In this document: positions 8,579-18,515 of the stretch, piece by piece
Layout: each line of letters begins with the position of its first letter
How positions within the stretch are numbered: position 1 is the stretch's first letter
DNA from: Chitinophagaceae bacterium
GTDB lineage: Bacteria; Bacteroidota; Bacteroidia; Chitinophagales; UBA10324
Assembly: GCA_016704325.1 (NCBI GenBank)
Contig: JADJAG010000008.1
Coordinates: 1,116,001 to 1,180,000, forward strand
Length of the DNA: 64,000 nucleotides
Direction of reading: 5' to 3'
Position numbers and translations under genes: made by a program
Notes under the pieces: generated by a model
Told to the model about the DNA's origin: nothing
The model's input: only the letters and a program-made list of their open reading frames with translations
Database searches by the model: none

Positions 8579-8606
8579 TCTTAAGTCTTTCATCTTAAGT
8601 CTTTCA
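8579..8606. repeat. tandem 14-mer, two copies
   Basis: TCTTAAGTCTTTCA occurs twice back to back (8579-8592 and 8593-8606), just downstream of the DUF3179 gene. A partial further unit CCTAAG precedes it. Confidence 0.7.
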
Positions 8607-8674
8607 ACAAAGAAGTTACCGTTCACCCAAAGCAGCAATCAAAGACTCCCGCCACATCCTTACCTTTACTTTTC

Positions 8675-9652
8675 ATGAATGCCTATTCCGGAAATGCTAA
8701 GTTAAAAGCAGTATTACTGATCTTATTGCTACTGGTTTGTTGTCTCCCGCTTTTCCTGCATTTGGGAGCATCACCAATCTATATGTGGGATGAAGCTACC
8801 TATGCGAATAATGCATTGGATATGTTCTTAACAAATGATTTGATTGTGGTGAGGATGGAAGGAATTCCTGATCTATATAATACCAAACCACCTTTTGTGC
8901 TTTGGATGCAGACGCTCAGCCTGCACCTATTTGGATGGAATGAATTCGCCATCAGGTTACCTTCTGCGCTCTTTGCAACCTGCACATTGCTCCTGATGCT
9001 TTGGTTTGGCCGCACCGTTTTAAATTCCACTTTTATTTCCGTGGTGTCCATGCTGGTGCTTGTTTGTGCCAATGGCTATGTAAACATTCACGTTACACGC
9101 AGTGGCGACCTGGATGCTGTTCTCGTATTTTGGATGACCTTTTATGTGCTGATCTATTTAAAATATCTGCTCAAATCCGGAAATGCCGCATTACACTTTT
9201 TCTTCATCGCAGCAGGATTAACAGGTGCATTCCTGAGCAAAGGCATTGCCGGTTGGTTCTTTCTCCCATTTATGGTTTTGATTGCACTTGTTCATGGTTC
9301 ATTTTTTAAGCTGCTCCATCAAAAAGAGCTCTACATCGCCGTTTTCGCTGTGCTTACTTTCAGCGGAGGCTACTATTACCTGAGGGAATTGATGGCTCCC
9401 GGTTATTGGAACGTGGTATATGCTTCAGAAATCAGCAGGTTTGGTGAAGAAGTAATGAGTTGGCATGTACAGCCCTTAGATTTTTACTTTCAAAACATGA
9501 TTAATGGCCGCTTCATTCCATTTCTTTTTTTATTGCCCTTTACCTGGCTTGTACTTCTCTGGCAGAAAGGAAAAAATGATCCGTACAAGCTTCATCATGC
9601 TATGGATTCTTGCTGCCGGCTATTTTATGCTGATATCATACCCTGCCGATAA
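8675..9652 (+). CDS. ArnT/PMT-like (GT-C) glycosyltransferase, 5' part before a frameshift
   Basis: The N-terminal 300 or so residues are a typical polytopic GT-C glycosyltransferase of the GT39/GT83 type, which moves sugars from polyprenyl-phosphate donors on the outer side of the inner membrane. The acidic luminal loop motif WDEATYANNALDMF is present near residue 35, with many membrane helices after it. The reading frame derails at the A-run 9571-9576 (normal sequence LLWQKGK, then unrelated residues to the stop at 9652). The true continuation lies one frame over, at 9576-10235. Removing a single A restores one protein of about 519 residues. It is either a real pseudogene or a homopolymer sequencing error. 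Confidence 0.75.
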   Translation: MNAYSGNAKLKAVLLILLLLVCCLPLFLHLGASPIYMWDEATYANNALDMFLTNDLIVVRMEGIPDLYNTKPPFVLWMQTLSLHLFGWNEFAIRLPSALFATCTLLLMLWFGRTVLNSTFISVVSMLVLVCANGYVNIHVTRSGDLDAVLVFWMTFYVLIYLKYLLKSGNAALHFFFIAAGLTGAFLSKGIAGWFFLPFMVLIALVHGSFFKLLHQKELYIAVFAVLTFSGGYYYLRELMAPGYWNVVYASEISRFGEEVMSWHVQPLDFYFQNMINGRFIPFLFLLPFTWLVLLWQKGKNDPYKLHHAMDSCCRLFYADIIPCR

Positions 9653-10235
9653 ACTGGAATGGTACGATGCGCCGCTCTATCCCTTTTTAAGTCTTATCAT
9701 AGCCATTTTCGTCGACACATTGATAAAAAAGATTAAGGCTATTCCAATCATTGCTTCCAACCGATTGATTAAAAATGTAGCCGGATTTCTGATTGTACTT
9801 GCATTACTGGCACCACCCTACTATCAAACGATTTTAAGGGTTGCAAAAAAAGATGAGATCACGCATACATGGGCACCGGAACAAATTGATGAATTCAGAA
9901 TAAACGGCGCATTTATGAAACATCTCAAAGAACAAAAACCTCTTATAAGGAGCTATTCCGTATTTACGGTTCCTCCCGAGCATGCAGAACATTATGATCA
10001 AATTAAATTCTATCAACGCAGTTTAGAACACAATGATAATATCTCAATAAGAATTAAGAATCAACAACAGGAACTGCAGGCCGGAGAATACATTGCAGTA
10101 TGCGACCAAAAATTGAAGGATACTATTAATGCCAATTGGACTGTATCAATTCAAGAAAAATGGAAAAACTGTGTTTTATACGAACTCAAATCGAGAAAAG
10201 ACCCTGTTATTCAGCCTGCCTTACTCAACCAATAA
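9576..10235 (+). CDS. ArnT/PMT-like glycosyltransferase, 3' part after the frameshift
   Basis: This frame continues the glycosyltransferase: MIRTSFIMLWILAAGYFML, then the conserved K-x-xWY-x-x-P-L-YP type motif (DKLEWYDAPLYPFL), two more helices and a soluble C-terminal domain. An ATG lies by chance at the junction (9576). On its own the fragment lacks the catalytic acidic loop and would not work. The total span 8675-10235 is 1561 bases, exactly one more than a multiple of three, as expected for one inserted base. Confidence 0.65.
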   Translation: MIRTSFIMLWILAAGYFMLISYPADKLEWYDAPLYPFLSLIIAIFVDTLIKKIKAIPIIASNRLIKNVAGFLIVLALLAPPYYQTILRVAKKDEITHTWAPEQIDEFRINGAFMKHLKEQKPLIRSYSVFTVPPEHAEHYDQIKFYQRSLEHNDNISIRIKNQQQELQAGEYIAVCDQKLKDTINANWTVSIQEKWKNCVLYELKSRKDPVIQPALLNQ

Positions 10236-10438
10236 TAATTACCAACCAGCGTTATGCCTGGCTTAGTTGCGTAATATAAATTTTGACAATATTGCGAACA
10301 AAAAGACAGCAAACCCATAAGGATCAGATTTTAGAAGAAAGAGCAGATTTTTAGTCGTCCCCTTGCGGTAATTTGCCTGTTTTAAAATATTTTTACCCTT
10401 TAAGAGTTAATTTGCAGTCTTCAACAAAATCAGCCCCA

Positions 10439-13234
10439 TTGTTTAGCAAGCAGCGCTACTTGTTAGCGGCACTTTTTACGGTAGTTCTACTGGCATCCTG
10501 CTCATCAGGCAAAGAAGGCGGGCAATCCTATTTTGGCCGTGTTTTTCATAATACCAGTGCGCATTACAACGGCTATTATTATGCGAAGTTAAAGATGACG
10601 GAAACGGAACAGCAAATACGCTCCGGAAAGAAAGACGATTATTCCAAACTCTTATCCATCTATGAGATCGGTGATATAGACGACCCTGCCGCAGGCAGCG
10701 AGATGGATTCTGTGATCAAGCGATTAACCATTGTGGTTAAGCTGCATCCAAAAAGCAAATGGGCCGACGATTGTTACTTTAATATTGGCAAAGCCTACTA
10801 CTATAAGAAGAATTACGAAGCCGCACTCGCAACTTTTCAATTTGTTTCCTCTGAATTTAAAGAAAGCAGTTCCTCCTCTTCAACCAGCGCTTCCAAAAAG
10901 AAGAAGAAACGCAATAGTAAACCCATGACGAAGGCACAGCGGGATGCTGCACGTGCAAAAGAAGAAGCAAAGGCCAGCAAAGGCAAAGAGGAAGGAGGTG
11001 CGCTCGCTTTTCTTAAACACCAGCCCGTACGTGATGTGGACTTATTATGGATGATACGTTCCTATGCGAATCTTAACAATTTCAATGATGCACAGGCTAT
11101 AATTGCATACCTGGAAGAAGGAAATAAATTCCCAAAAGAACTCAGTGAAGATCTTGCCCTTACAAAAGCTTATGTAAGTATTCAGCAAAAGCAATATGAT
11201 AAGGCCATTGAGCCTATGAAGACTGCCATTAACCTTTCCGGAAATAAAGGAGATCAAACACGGTATACCTATATCCTGGCACAGTTGTATCAACTTAATG
11301 GAAATTTCAAATATGCTACACAGGAATTTAGCCAGGTAACAAAACTGCGTCCTTCTTACGACATGGACTTCAATGCACGCATCAGCATAGGTAAAATATT
11401 TGTACAATCCGGAACCGGTTCGTATAAGGAAATAATGGACCAGCTCGAAGAAATGTCGCGCAATGACCGATATGCGGAGTTCAACGACCAGATTTATTAT
11501 TACATGGCATTGGCAAACCTTCGGCAAAGTAAAGATGAAGAAGCCGTGAAGAACCTGGAGGCATCAATCAAAAGCAGTTATACCGATGCCAACCAAAAAG
11601 GACTGTCATTTCTTAAACTGGGTGAACTCAGTTTCCAGGATCAGGATTACCTGACAGCACAGCCCAGCTACGACAGTGCAGTAGCATTCCTGAATGCTAA
11701 GTTTGACACCCTGGACCGTGTGAAAGAAATTAAAACCGTGCTTGATCAATTGGCAGATCAAACGCGAATCATCCTGGTGGAAGATAGTCTGCAAAAACTT
11801 GCCAGGATGAGTGAGAAAGAAAGAAATAAAATAATTGACAATAAGCTTGCTGAAATTGAACGCAAGAAGGAGTATGAAGCAAAAGACACGCTGCTCAGCA
11901 TGGAAACCCAACAGTTACAGGAATTGCCCGGAAACCAGGCAAGCACTTCCGGCAACTGGTATTTCTATAATACCTCGATGAAAGCAACCGGATACAACGA
12001 TTTTATCAAGAAATGGGGTAACCGTGAATTGGCAGACAACTGGAGACGAAGCAATAAGAAATCAAACGATATTGAGATGGCCGGCAACGAAGTAGTCGCA
12101 GATCCGGCAGCCGCTCAGGCCGTAGCTGCCGGTGCCGATCAGGAGAATGCAGAACGAGCGAAAATGCTGGAAAACATTCCGCTTACACCTGCCAAACTTA
12201 CCGCTTCGAATAATAGAATTTTTGATGCATATTATGCCATCGGAACAATCTATAAAAGTGGACTTAACAATACACCAAGAGCCATTGAAACTTTTGAAAA
12301 AATGGTGGCACGCTTTCCGGAAAATAAAGACATCACTTCCGTGTATTACAACCTCTATTTACTTTACCTGCAAACAGGAAATGTGGCCAAAGCAGAAACC
12401 TATAAGCAACTTGTCTTGCAAAATCCTTCGAGCGCATTTGCCATGGTAATCAGTGATCCGGATTACCTCAAGAGAGATGAGGCCAAGAAGAATGAACTAA
12501 ACAACTATTACGCTTCAACTTATGATTATTACGTTCAGGAAAACTACAAGGATGTGATGAAACGCGTGCGCGCTGCTGACAGCCTGTTCAAACCTAACCC
12601 GTTGCAGCCCAAGTTTGAATTACTGGAAGCGATGGTAACAGGAAAGACTTTAGGCCGTACGCAATACATAGCTGCATTGGAGGCAATCGTAAAAAAATAT
12701 CCTGCCGGAGAAGTGCATGATAAAGCAATTGAAATTCTTACCGCACTGGGGGTGACAGTGGCACAATCCGCTGCTAAACAAATTGAACCCACAAACAGCA
12801 AAAGCAGGCAGGCAACCAAAGCTCCTTACCTGATGCATCCGGGCAACCCGCATTATTTTGTGGTAGTATTCAACACAATTTCTCCTAAAACAAAAAATGT
12901 GGCCGACAACCTGGCGGATTTTAATAAGGCCTCCTATTCACTTGAAAATTACAAGGTAACACCACAATTGCTTGATACCAAAACGCAAATGATTGTGGTG
13001 AAACAAATGAAGGGCAGGGATGCTGCAATGAAATACTACAATGAAGTTTCCAATTCAGAAACTATTTTTGAATCGGTGGAAGATATTGGTTATACCATTT
13101 TTGTGATTGATGATAAAAACTTCCCGCTCTTTTATCAGCGAAAGGATGCGGCAGAATATGAGGATTTCTTTTATAAAAATTATGAAGACGGAGAAGAGGA
13201 AGGGGATGAAGGCGAAGATGAGGATGGTGAATAA
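10439..13234 (+). CDS. sprE: T9SS/gliding lipoprotein SprE (PorW), TPR-rich
   Basis: Large outer-membrane lipoprotein needed for T9SS function in Flavobacterium (SprE) and Porphyromonas (PorW). The signature start after the lipid cysteine (SYFGRVFHNTSAHYNGYYYA) is visible. TPR-like helices follow (KWADDCYFNIGKAYYYKKNYEAAL; ARISIGKIFVQSG; FDAYYAIGTIYKSGLNNTPRAIETFEKMV). There is a low-complexity Lys/Ser segment (about 145-190 of the longest form) and a very acidic Glu/Gly-rich C-terminus. No ATG exists near the N-terminus. A TTG at 10439 gives a clean lipoprotein signal (FSKQRYLLAALF...LLASC). TTG at 10373 or 10412 are alternatives. Confidence 0.85.
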   Translation: MFSKQRYLLAALFTVVLLASCSSGKEGGQSYFGRVFHNTSAHYNGYYYAKLKMTETEQQIRSGKKDDYSKLLSIYEIGDIDDPAAGSEMDSVIKRLTIVVKLHPKSKWADDCYFNIGKAYYYKKNYEAALATFQFVSSEFKESSSSSSTSASKKKKKRNSKPMTKAQRDAARAKEEAKASKGKEEGGALAFLKHQPVRDVDLLWMIRSYANLNNFNDAQAIIAYLEEGNKFPKELSEDLALTKAYVSIQQKQYDKAIEPMKTAINLSGNKGDQTRYTYILAQLYQLNGNFKYATQEFSQVTKLRPSYDMDFNARISIGKIFVQSGTGSYKEIMDQLEEMSRNDRYAEFNDQIYYYMALANLRQSKDEEAVKNLEASIKSSYTDANQKGLSFLKLGELSFQDQDYLTAQPSYDSAVAFLNAKFDTLDRVKEIKTVLDQLADQTRIILVEDSLQKLARMSEKERNKIIDNKLAEIERKKEYEAKDTLLSMETQQLQELPGNQASTSGNWYFYNTSMKATGYNDFIKKWGNRELADNWRRSNKKSNDIEMAGNEVVADPAAAQAVAAGADQENAERAKMLENIPLTPAKLTASNNRIFDAYYAIGTIYKSGLNNTPRAIETFEKMVARFPENKDITSVYYNLYLLYLQTGNVAKAETYKQLVLQNPSSAFAMVISDPDYLKRDEAKKNELNNYYASTYDYYVQENYKDVMKRVRAADSLFKPNPLQPKFELLEAMVTGKTLGRTQYIAALEAIVKKYPAGEVHDKAIEILTALGVTVAQSAAKQIEPTNSKSRQATKAPYLMHPGNPHYFVVVFNTISPKTKNVADNLADFNKASYSLENYKVTPQLLDTKTQMIVVKQMKGRDAAMKYYNEVSNSETIFESVEDIGYTIFVIDDKNFPLFYQRKDAAEYEDFFYKNYEDGEEEGDEGEDEDGE

Positions 13235-13505
13235 TCTGAACACCCTTTACGCTGGCCGGAAAAAACCAGGAGATTATGGATTTGCGATTTCCGGGCATTG
13301 CATTTGATAAGTAATTGAATGATTGAAAAATAGATTGACTCCAAACTTGTTACAAAATTGTGTATGAATTAATAGTGCATTGAATGATTCGTTGTTCACT
13401 TAATACGTGTTTAATGGAGAATTCCTGTTCATGCCTTTTATTACCCGTCTAACTTCACTTTATTTACATCTTTCAGCCAACAACCAAAGTTGACACGTCA
13501 GCTAC

Positions 13506-15725
13506 ATGACAAAGAATAAAGCAACTTTCCCTTTTGTTAAATATTTCTGGTATGCCGTAATCGGAAGCGTGGTATTTTTCCTTTCCATGCTGCTGCTGGC
13601 CGCTATCGGGGCATTCGGCAAAATGCCGTCATTTGAGGAAATTGAAAACCCGCGCAGTTCACTTGCCACAGAGGTCTATTCATCAGACGGCATCCTCCTG
13701 GGGAAATACTATTACCAAAACAGGTCTACTTCTTCTTTCGAAGAAATTCCTTTGATGATCCGCAATTGCCTGATTGCAGCGGAAGATGTCCGGTTTTATA
13801 GTCATTCCGGTATTGATTACTGGGGCACATTAAGAGCCATACTTTCTACATTAACCGGAGACAGAGAAGGTGGCAGCACCATCACACAACAACTGGCAAA
13901 AAATCTTTTTCCACGACCTTCCTCAAATATTTTTGCAACTATACTTTCGAAATTTAAAGAATGGGTGATCGCCATAAAACTGGAGCGCCGTTATACCAAA
14001 GATGAAATACTTAATTTGTACCTGCAGACTGTTGCATTCAGTGAGAACGCATACGGCATAAAATCCGCAGCACGAACCTATTTTAATAAAACACCGGATT
14101 CTTTAAGGGTTGAAGAAGCTGCTCTTTTGATCGGAATGCTCAATGGCAGTACTATTTACAATCCGCGACGCAATCCGGAGTTTGCTTTCAACAGGAGAAA
14201 TGTGGTTATGTCCATGATGAAGAGCAATGGCTTCCTGGCGCCATCAGAATATGATTCACTTAAACAAGTACCAATCAAACTGAACTATATAAGTCCTGAT
14301 CACAATGAAGGAGCCGCTACTTATTTCCGTGAGTTCCTGCGTCAGGATCTGACAAAATTCTGTAAAGAGCAACTGAAGCCGGATGGATCACAATACAATA
14401 TTTATAAAGACGGTTTAAGGATTTATACAAGTATAAACTATAAAATGCAACTCTATGCCGAAGATGCTGTGCAAAAGCATATGCGTGATTTGCAGCTGCA
14501 GTTCAATAAAAGTTACAAAGGCTCCGTTCCCTGGGGCAAGAGTGAAAAATATATCGAAGATGCCATGAAGCGCAGTACCCGGTGGGCCAGGATGAAAGCA
14601 GCAGGCGCATCAGAAGCAGATATCCGCAATGCTTTCAAGACAAAAATACCAATGTCTGTTTTTTCATACAAAGGGGAGATAGATACGGTAATGACTCCGT
14701 ACGATTCTATTAAGTATTATAAGTTTTTTCTTCATTGCGGTTTCATGGCCATGGATCCTTCTAATGGAAATATCCTTGCATGGGTTGGTGGCATCAACCA
14801 TCATTATTTTCAGTATGATCATGTTAATGTAAATGCCAAAAGACAAGTTGGTTCTACCATCAAACCAATCCTCTATACACTGGCAATCGACAATGGATAT
14901 TCTCCCTGCTTCCAGGTGCCCAATGAAAAAATTTCTTTTCCTGAATTTCAAAACTGGACCCCTTCTAACTCAGATGGCAAGTACGGAGGCATGGTAACCC
15001 TTTACCAGGGTTTGCAGCAGTCTATCAATACAGTTAGTGCATTTCTTATGAAGCAGTTAGGTCCACAGCCTATGATAGACTTGTCACGCCGTATGGGAAT
15101 AACCAGCACCATGCCTGCCTATCCCTCTATCTGTCTGGGTGTGCCTGATATCTCGGTGTATGAGATGACAGGGGCCTATGGTACATTCGCTAACAAGGGC
15201 ACTTATACCAAGCCACAATACCTTCTTCGAATCGAAGATAATAAGGGCACCGTTATACAGGATTTTACTTCCAAGCAGGTGGAGGTTGTTTCAGAACAGG
15301 TTGCCTATGTGATGGTGAAAATGCTGGAGAATGTAGTCAATTACGGAACCGGGGCACGTATTAGAAACAAGTTTGGCATCACAGCAGAAATGGGTGGCAA
15401 AACCGGAACAACTCAGGATAATACAGATGGTTGGTTTATGGGTATCACTCCGCAAGTCGTTGGTGGTTGTTGGGTTGGTGGTGAAGATCGCATCATACGG
15501 TTCAAATCAACCTTCTACGGACAAGGAGCAAGTATGGCATTACCTGTTTGGGCGTACTTCATAAAAAGTTGTTATGCTGATAAATCACTGAACATCTCTT
15601 CATCAGCACATTTCCCTGTTCCTGAAGGTGAATCGACTATTGAAACCGATTGTTCTAAATACAATGAGGAATCAGGTCAAAACAGCACTGATTTCATCTT
15701 TGGAACAGACGAAGGCGCGAATTAA
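13506..15725 (+). CDS. mrcA: penicillin-binding protein 1A, bifunctional transglycosylase/transpeptidase
   Basis: Class A PBP that polymerises lipid II and cross-links peptidoglycan on the outer face of the inner membrane. One N-terminal anchor helix (about 12-36). The GT51 domain has catalytic E93 (AAEDVRFYSHSGID) and GGSTITQQLAKNLF. The transpeptidase domain has S450-TIK (SxxK), S506-IN (SxN) and K632-TG (KTGTT). The 739 residues are normal for the family in this phylum. Its stop is 11 bases from the convergent START-domain gene. The mtgA gene 1 kb away shares the GT51 fold. Confidence 0.96.
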   Translation: MTKNKATFPFVKYFWYAVIGSVVFFLSMLLLAAIGAFGKMPSFEEIENPRSSLATEVYSSDGILLGKYYYQNRSTSSFEEIPLMIRNCLIAAEDVRFYSHSGIDYWGTLRAILSTLTGDREGGSTITQQLAKNLFPRPSSNIFATILSKFKEWVIAIKLERRYTKDEILNLYLQTVAFSENAYGIKSAARTYFNKTPDSLRVEEAALLIGMLNGSTIYNPRRNPEFAFNRRNVVMSMMKSNGFLAPSEYDSLKQVPIKLNYISPDHNEGAATYFREFLRQDLTKFCKEQLKPDGSQYNIYKDGLRIYTSINYKMQLYAEDAVQKHMRDLQLQFNKSYKGSVPWGKSEKYIEDAMKRSTRWARMKAAGASEADIRNAFKTKIPMSVFSYKGEIDTVMTPYDSIKYYKFFLHCGFMAMDPSNGNILAWVGGINHHYFQYDHVNVNAKRQVGSTIKPILYTLAIDNGYSPCFQVPNEKISFPEFQNWTPSNSDGKYGGMVTLYQGLQQSINTVSAFLMKQLGPQPMIDLSRRMGITSTMPAYPSICLGVPDISVYEMTGAYGTFANKGTYTKPQYLLRIEDNKGTVIQDFTSKQVEVVSEQVAYVMVKMLENVVNYGTGARIRNKFGITAEMGGKTGTTQDNTDGWFMGITPQVVGGCWVGGEDRIIRFKSTFYGQGASMALPVWAYFIKSCYADKSLNISSSAHFPVPEGESTIETDCSKYNEESGQNSTDFIFGTDEGAN

Positions 15726-15736
15726 AAAAAAGGCAA

Positions 15737-16390
15737 TTAGTTCAGGAAGTTAAACTGCGCGGAATCATACTTTTTACTTTCCACCATCTGTCGCAAAAGC
15801 AACGTCGACTCATACGGACCTTTCACAATAAACATATTCGACATCCAATCCGGGATGCTGCCACCAGGATCTAGCTTTAAAGTATACATTATCTTAATAA
15901 GACCTCCTGGAAGTGGTGTAAGCTCATAGCCCCCAATAAATACCGGAATACGCACCAGGTCATTACTTCTGCTCATATAATCAGGTACAGCCAGCGAGGT
16001 AGTATGAACCTTTTTAGTAGCCGGATCCTGCCATATCTTGAAGTGAATGCAGATATCACGGTCACTAAACGGATATGGAAGGTCATTCACCTGGTACTGA
16101 TACTGTTCGGTTTCGCTCACTCTCTTAAGGATACGTGATTCCGTACAGGCAAAAATCCAATCGCTGTAATTGTCTGCATCCGTAATAACAGCTACTAAAG
16201 CATTCATAGGTGCCTTAACTGTCAACTCTGTTCTAAGTTCGTCAATGGCATAACCGTCAATATGACGCGTATATACTTTTATTCCATTCTGATCCTTTGC
16301 CAGCTTCCATTCTCCTGTTTGTGCATTTGAAAAACCAGGTAACAACAATAAGATTGCTATTGAAAAAAGGAATGCTTGGTGCTTTTTCAT
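15737..16390 (-). CDS. START-domain (lipid-binding fold) exported protein
   Basis: 217 residues with a cleavable signal peptide (KKHQAFLFSIAILLLLPGFSNAQ). A START/Bet v1-like domain follows: WKLAKDQNGIKVYTRHIDGY, then VITDADNYSDWIFACTESRIL and PYPFSDRDICIHFKI, all typical of bacterial StAR-related proteins. These bind hydrophobic ligands; ligand and role are unknown. A periplasmic or outer-membrane location follows from the signal peptide. Convergent with PBP1A and not obviously in an operon. Confidence 0.85.
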   Translation of the reverse strand: MKKHQAFLFSIAILLLLPGFSNAQTGEWKLAKDQNGIKVYTRHIDGYAIDELRTELTVKAPMNALVAVITDADNYSDWIFACTESRILKRVSETEQYQYQVNDLPYPFSDRDICIHFKIWQDPATKKVHTTSLAVPDYMSRSNDLVRIPVFIGGYELTPLPGGLIKIMYTLKLDPGGSIPDWMSNMFIVKGPYESTLLLRQMVESKKYDSAQFNFLN

Positions 16391-16688
16391 GGTATCGATG
16401 CTAAATCCGAAATAATAAATAAAAATTCAAATCACTGGCAGTAAATAAGGAAGACGTTTCAAAACGCGTAAGAATTTCCACTTTGCATTAAAACTTTTAA
16501 ACACTATAAACGGCAACCTGTTCACTAAAACCCACATGTAAAATGCAATTCAGACGAAAAGTTACCGGTCTCTCTGATGAATCTATAGTCAACGCTCTGT
16601 ACTACTAATTGTTGGGTTAGGGATGCGGCCAAAGTATTTCCCACTACTCATACCCAACTATCAGGCAAATAATATCCGTATGACTCCA
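16391..16688. other. intergenic region between mtgA and the START-domain gene
   Basis: About 300 AT-rich bases. No ORF with coding character, no clear terminator hairpin with a T-run and no recognised RNA were found. It must carry the promoter of the START-domain gene on the minus strand, but no exact TAnnTTTG box was picked out. Confidence 0.4.
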
Positions 16689-17384
16689 CTATTTTAATAC
16701 TGATTGGATTTCAGGATCCCCCTCCAGTTGATTCATTTGTCGCATAATCCATGGAAATCGCCTGGCTACCCATTTGCCCATCGGCTTTACTTTATACAAC
16801 TTCGGATTGGGCAGGCAGGCTGCAATCTTTGCTGCTTCTGCCTCCGATAGCTTTGACGCAGGTTTATTAAAATAAGCCCGGGAGGCACTTTCTATGCCAA
16901 AGATGCCTTCTCCCATTTCAGCAACATTCAGATACAATTCAAGAATACGCTGTTTGCTGTACAGTAATTCAATCATAAATGTAAAATATACTTCCAGTCC
17001 TTTTCTGAACCACGATCCACCCTGCCATAAAAATACGTTCTTAGCTACTTGCTGGCTGATGGTGCTGGCCCCCCTTACCCTGTTTGGATGCTTTTCATTG
17101 TGCTTAATAGCTTTTTCAATACTAATAAAGTCGAATCCATTATGCTCGGCGAACAGTTGATCTTCACTTGCAATTACGGCGAGCTTGGCATTAACGCTGA
17201 TCTGCTGATAGGCTACATAGTCCCTCTTCAATCCATGGCCTCCAATCAGGTTGCTTATTTGTGTAATCGTAATTGGAGGATTAAACCATTTATAAAGTAT
17301 CAACAAAAAAAGATGCAACACGAAAAGGAAAACTACCAGCTTCCGGATAATCCTCCATGCTTTGGTAATAGTATTAACGGCCAC
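16689..17384 (-). CDS. mtgA: monofunctional biosynthetic peptidoglycan transglycosylase
   Basis: 231 residues, a GT51 domain without a transpeptidase part. One N-terminal membrane helix (about 15-31); catalytic glutamate E74 in VIASEDQLFAEHNGFDF; then RGASTISQQVAKNVFLWQGGSW and ELYLNVAEMGEGIFGIESAS, all diagnostic of MtgA. It polymerises glycan strands from lipid II. The start is GTG at 17384, giving AVNTITKAWRIIRK ahead of the helix; no ATG lies near. It may supplement PBP1A nearby, though the two are not in one operon. Confidence 0.95.
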   Translation of the reverse strand: MAVNTITKAWRIIRKLVVFLFVLHLFLLILYKWFNPPITITQISNLIGGHGLKRDYVAYQQISVNAKLAVIASEDQLFAEHNGFDFISIEKAIKHNEKHPNRVRGASTISQQVAKNVFLWQGGSWFRKGLEVYFTFMIELLYSKQRILELYLNVAEMGEGIFGIESASRAYFNKPASKLSEAEAAKIAACLPNPKLYKVKPMGKWVARRFPWIMRQMNQLEGDPEIQSVLK

Positions 17385-17626
17385 TCCTGAATTTTTGTTT
17401 TATTGAAAGGCTAATGTATCAAATATACAGACCGCTTTCCGGCTTATGAACTATGCCCTGTTTTTTATGAATAGCTGGTGATGAAACAATAAACTGGCAG
17501 TTTAGCATGCCTGCTCTTATTAAATATCAAAATTTACCGAAAAAGCTTTTATATACTTATGTTTGAACATACTCCACTAATCACTAATTTGACAGCCGTT
17601 GAATCTCCATGCGAAAACTGTAACAA

Positions 17627-18268
17627 ATGCATCCATTACAAAATCTTCTTGAAAAGAATAAATCCTGGGCAGCAACCATGCGTTCTACGCAACCGGATTT
17701 TTTTTTAAAGCTGTCACTACAACAATCTCCAGAATACCTGTGGATTGGCTGTTCCGACAGCCGTGTTCCGGCCAATGAAATTGTAGGACTCCTTCCCGGT
17801 GAATTGTTTGTGCACCGTAACGTAGCCAATGTAGTTGTTCATACTGATTTCAACTGTCTTTCTGTAATTGAGTATGCAGTTGAAAGATTACAGGTTAAGC
17901 ACATCATTGTTTGTGGGCATTATGGTTGCGGAGGTGTGCAGGCCGCATTAAAGGACAACCAATTGGGATTAATTGACAATTGGCTCCGTCATATAAAAGA
18001 GGTCTGGAAAAAATATGAAAAGGAGATCAGCCTCATTGAAGATGAACACCGGCAACTGGATCGTCTTTGCGAATTGAATGTGATAGAACAGGTAGTGAAT
18101 GTCTGCAACACTACCATTATTCAAAAAGCCTGGAAAAGAGGACAACAGGTTGATGTACATGGCTGGATCTACAGTATTCAGGACGGCCAACTCCGCGACC
18201 TGAATGTTCAACTCTCCAATTCTAAGGACATCGAAACTTTTTATGAAGCAGAGAGAACTACCAAATAA
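17627..18268 (+). CDS. beta-class carbonic anhydrase
   Basis: 213 residues. Interconverts CO2 and bicarbonate. The zinc ligands and active-site dyad are all present: C42, D44 and R46 in GCSDSRVP, and H98 and C101 in CGHYGCGG. VHRNVANVV is the usual follow-on motif. Cytosolic. It could supply bicarbonate to carboxylases such as the pyruvate carboxylase and carbamoyl-phosphate synthase in this window; that link is inference from chemistry, not operon structure. Confidence 0.95.
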   Translation: MHPLQNLLEKNKSWAATMRSTQPDFFLKLSLQQSPEYLWIGCSDSRVPANEIVGLLPGELFVHRNVANVVVHTDFNCLSVIEYAVERLQVKHIIVCGHYGCGGVQAALKDNQLGLIDNWLRHIKEVWKKYEKEISLIEDEHRQLDRLCELNVIEQVVNVCNTTIIQKAWKRGQQVDVHGWIYSIQDGQLRDLNVQLSNSKDIETFYEAERTTK

Positions 18269-18515
18269 CTGTTGACTTTCTGCTTCTCTGATTGGGTAAA
18301 AAGCCCTATTTTCTGTTAGCAAGAAAGCCATTCATGTATTTCATGCTGCTTTGAATTGATTCAAGGATGTTTCCCTGTTAGCTGCTTTATGGTTTCTTTC
18401 AATTAAGCTCCATTTTGGCGAATAACAGCATCATGTGGTACCAGGCAATCACTTAGTATTTTTTATCATTGAAATCAATTCATTTAGTATTCGCGATTTT
18501 TCAGAAGTTTGTACT

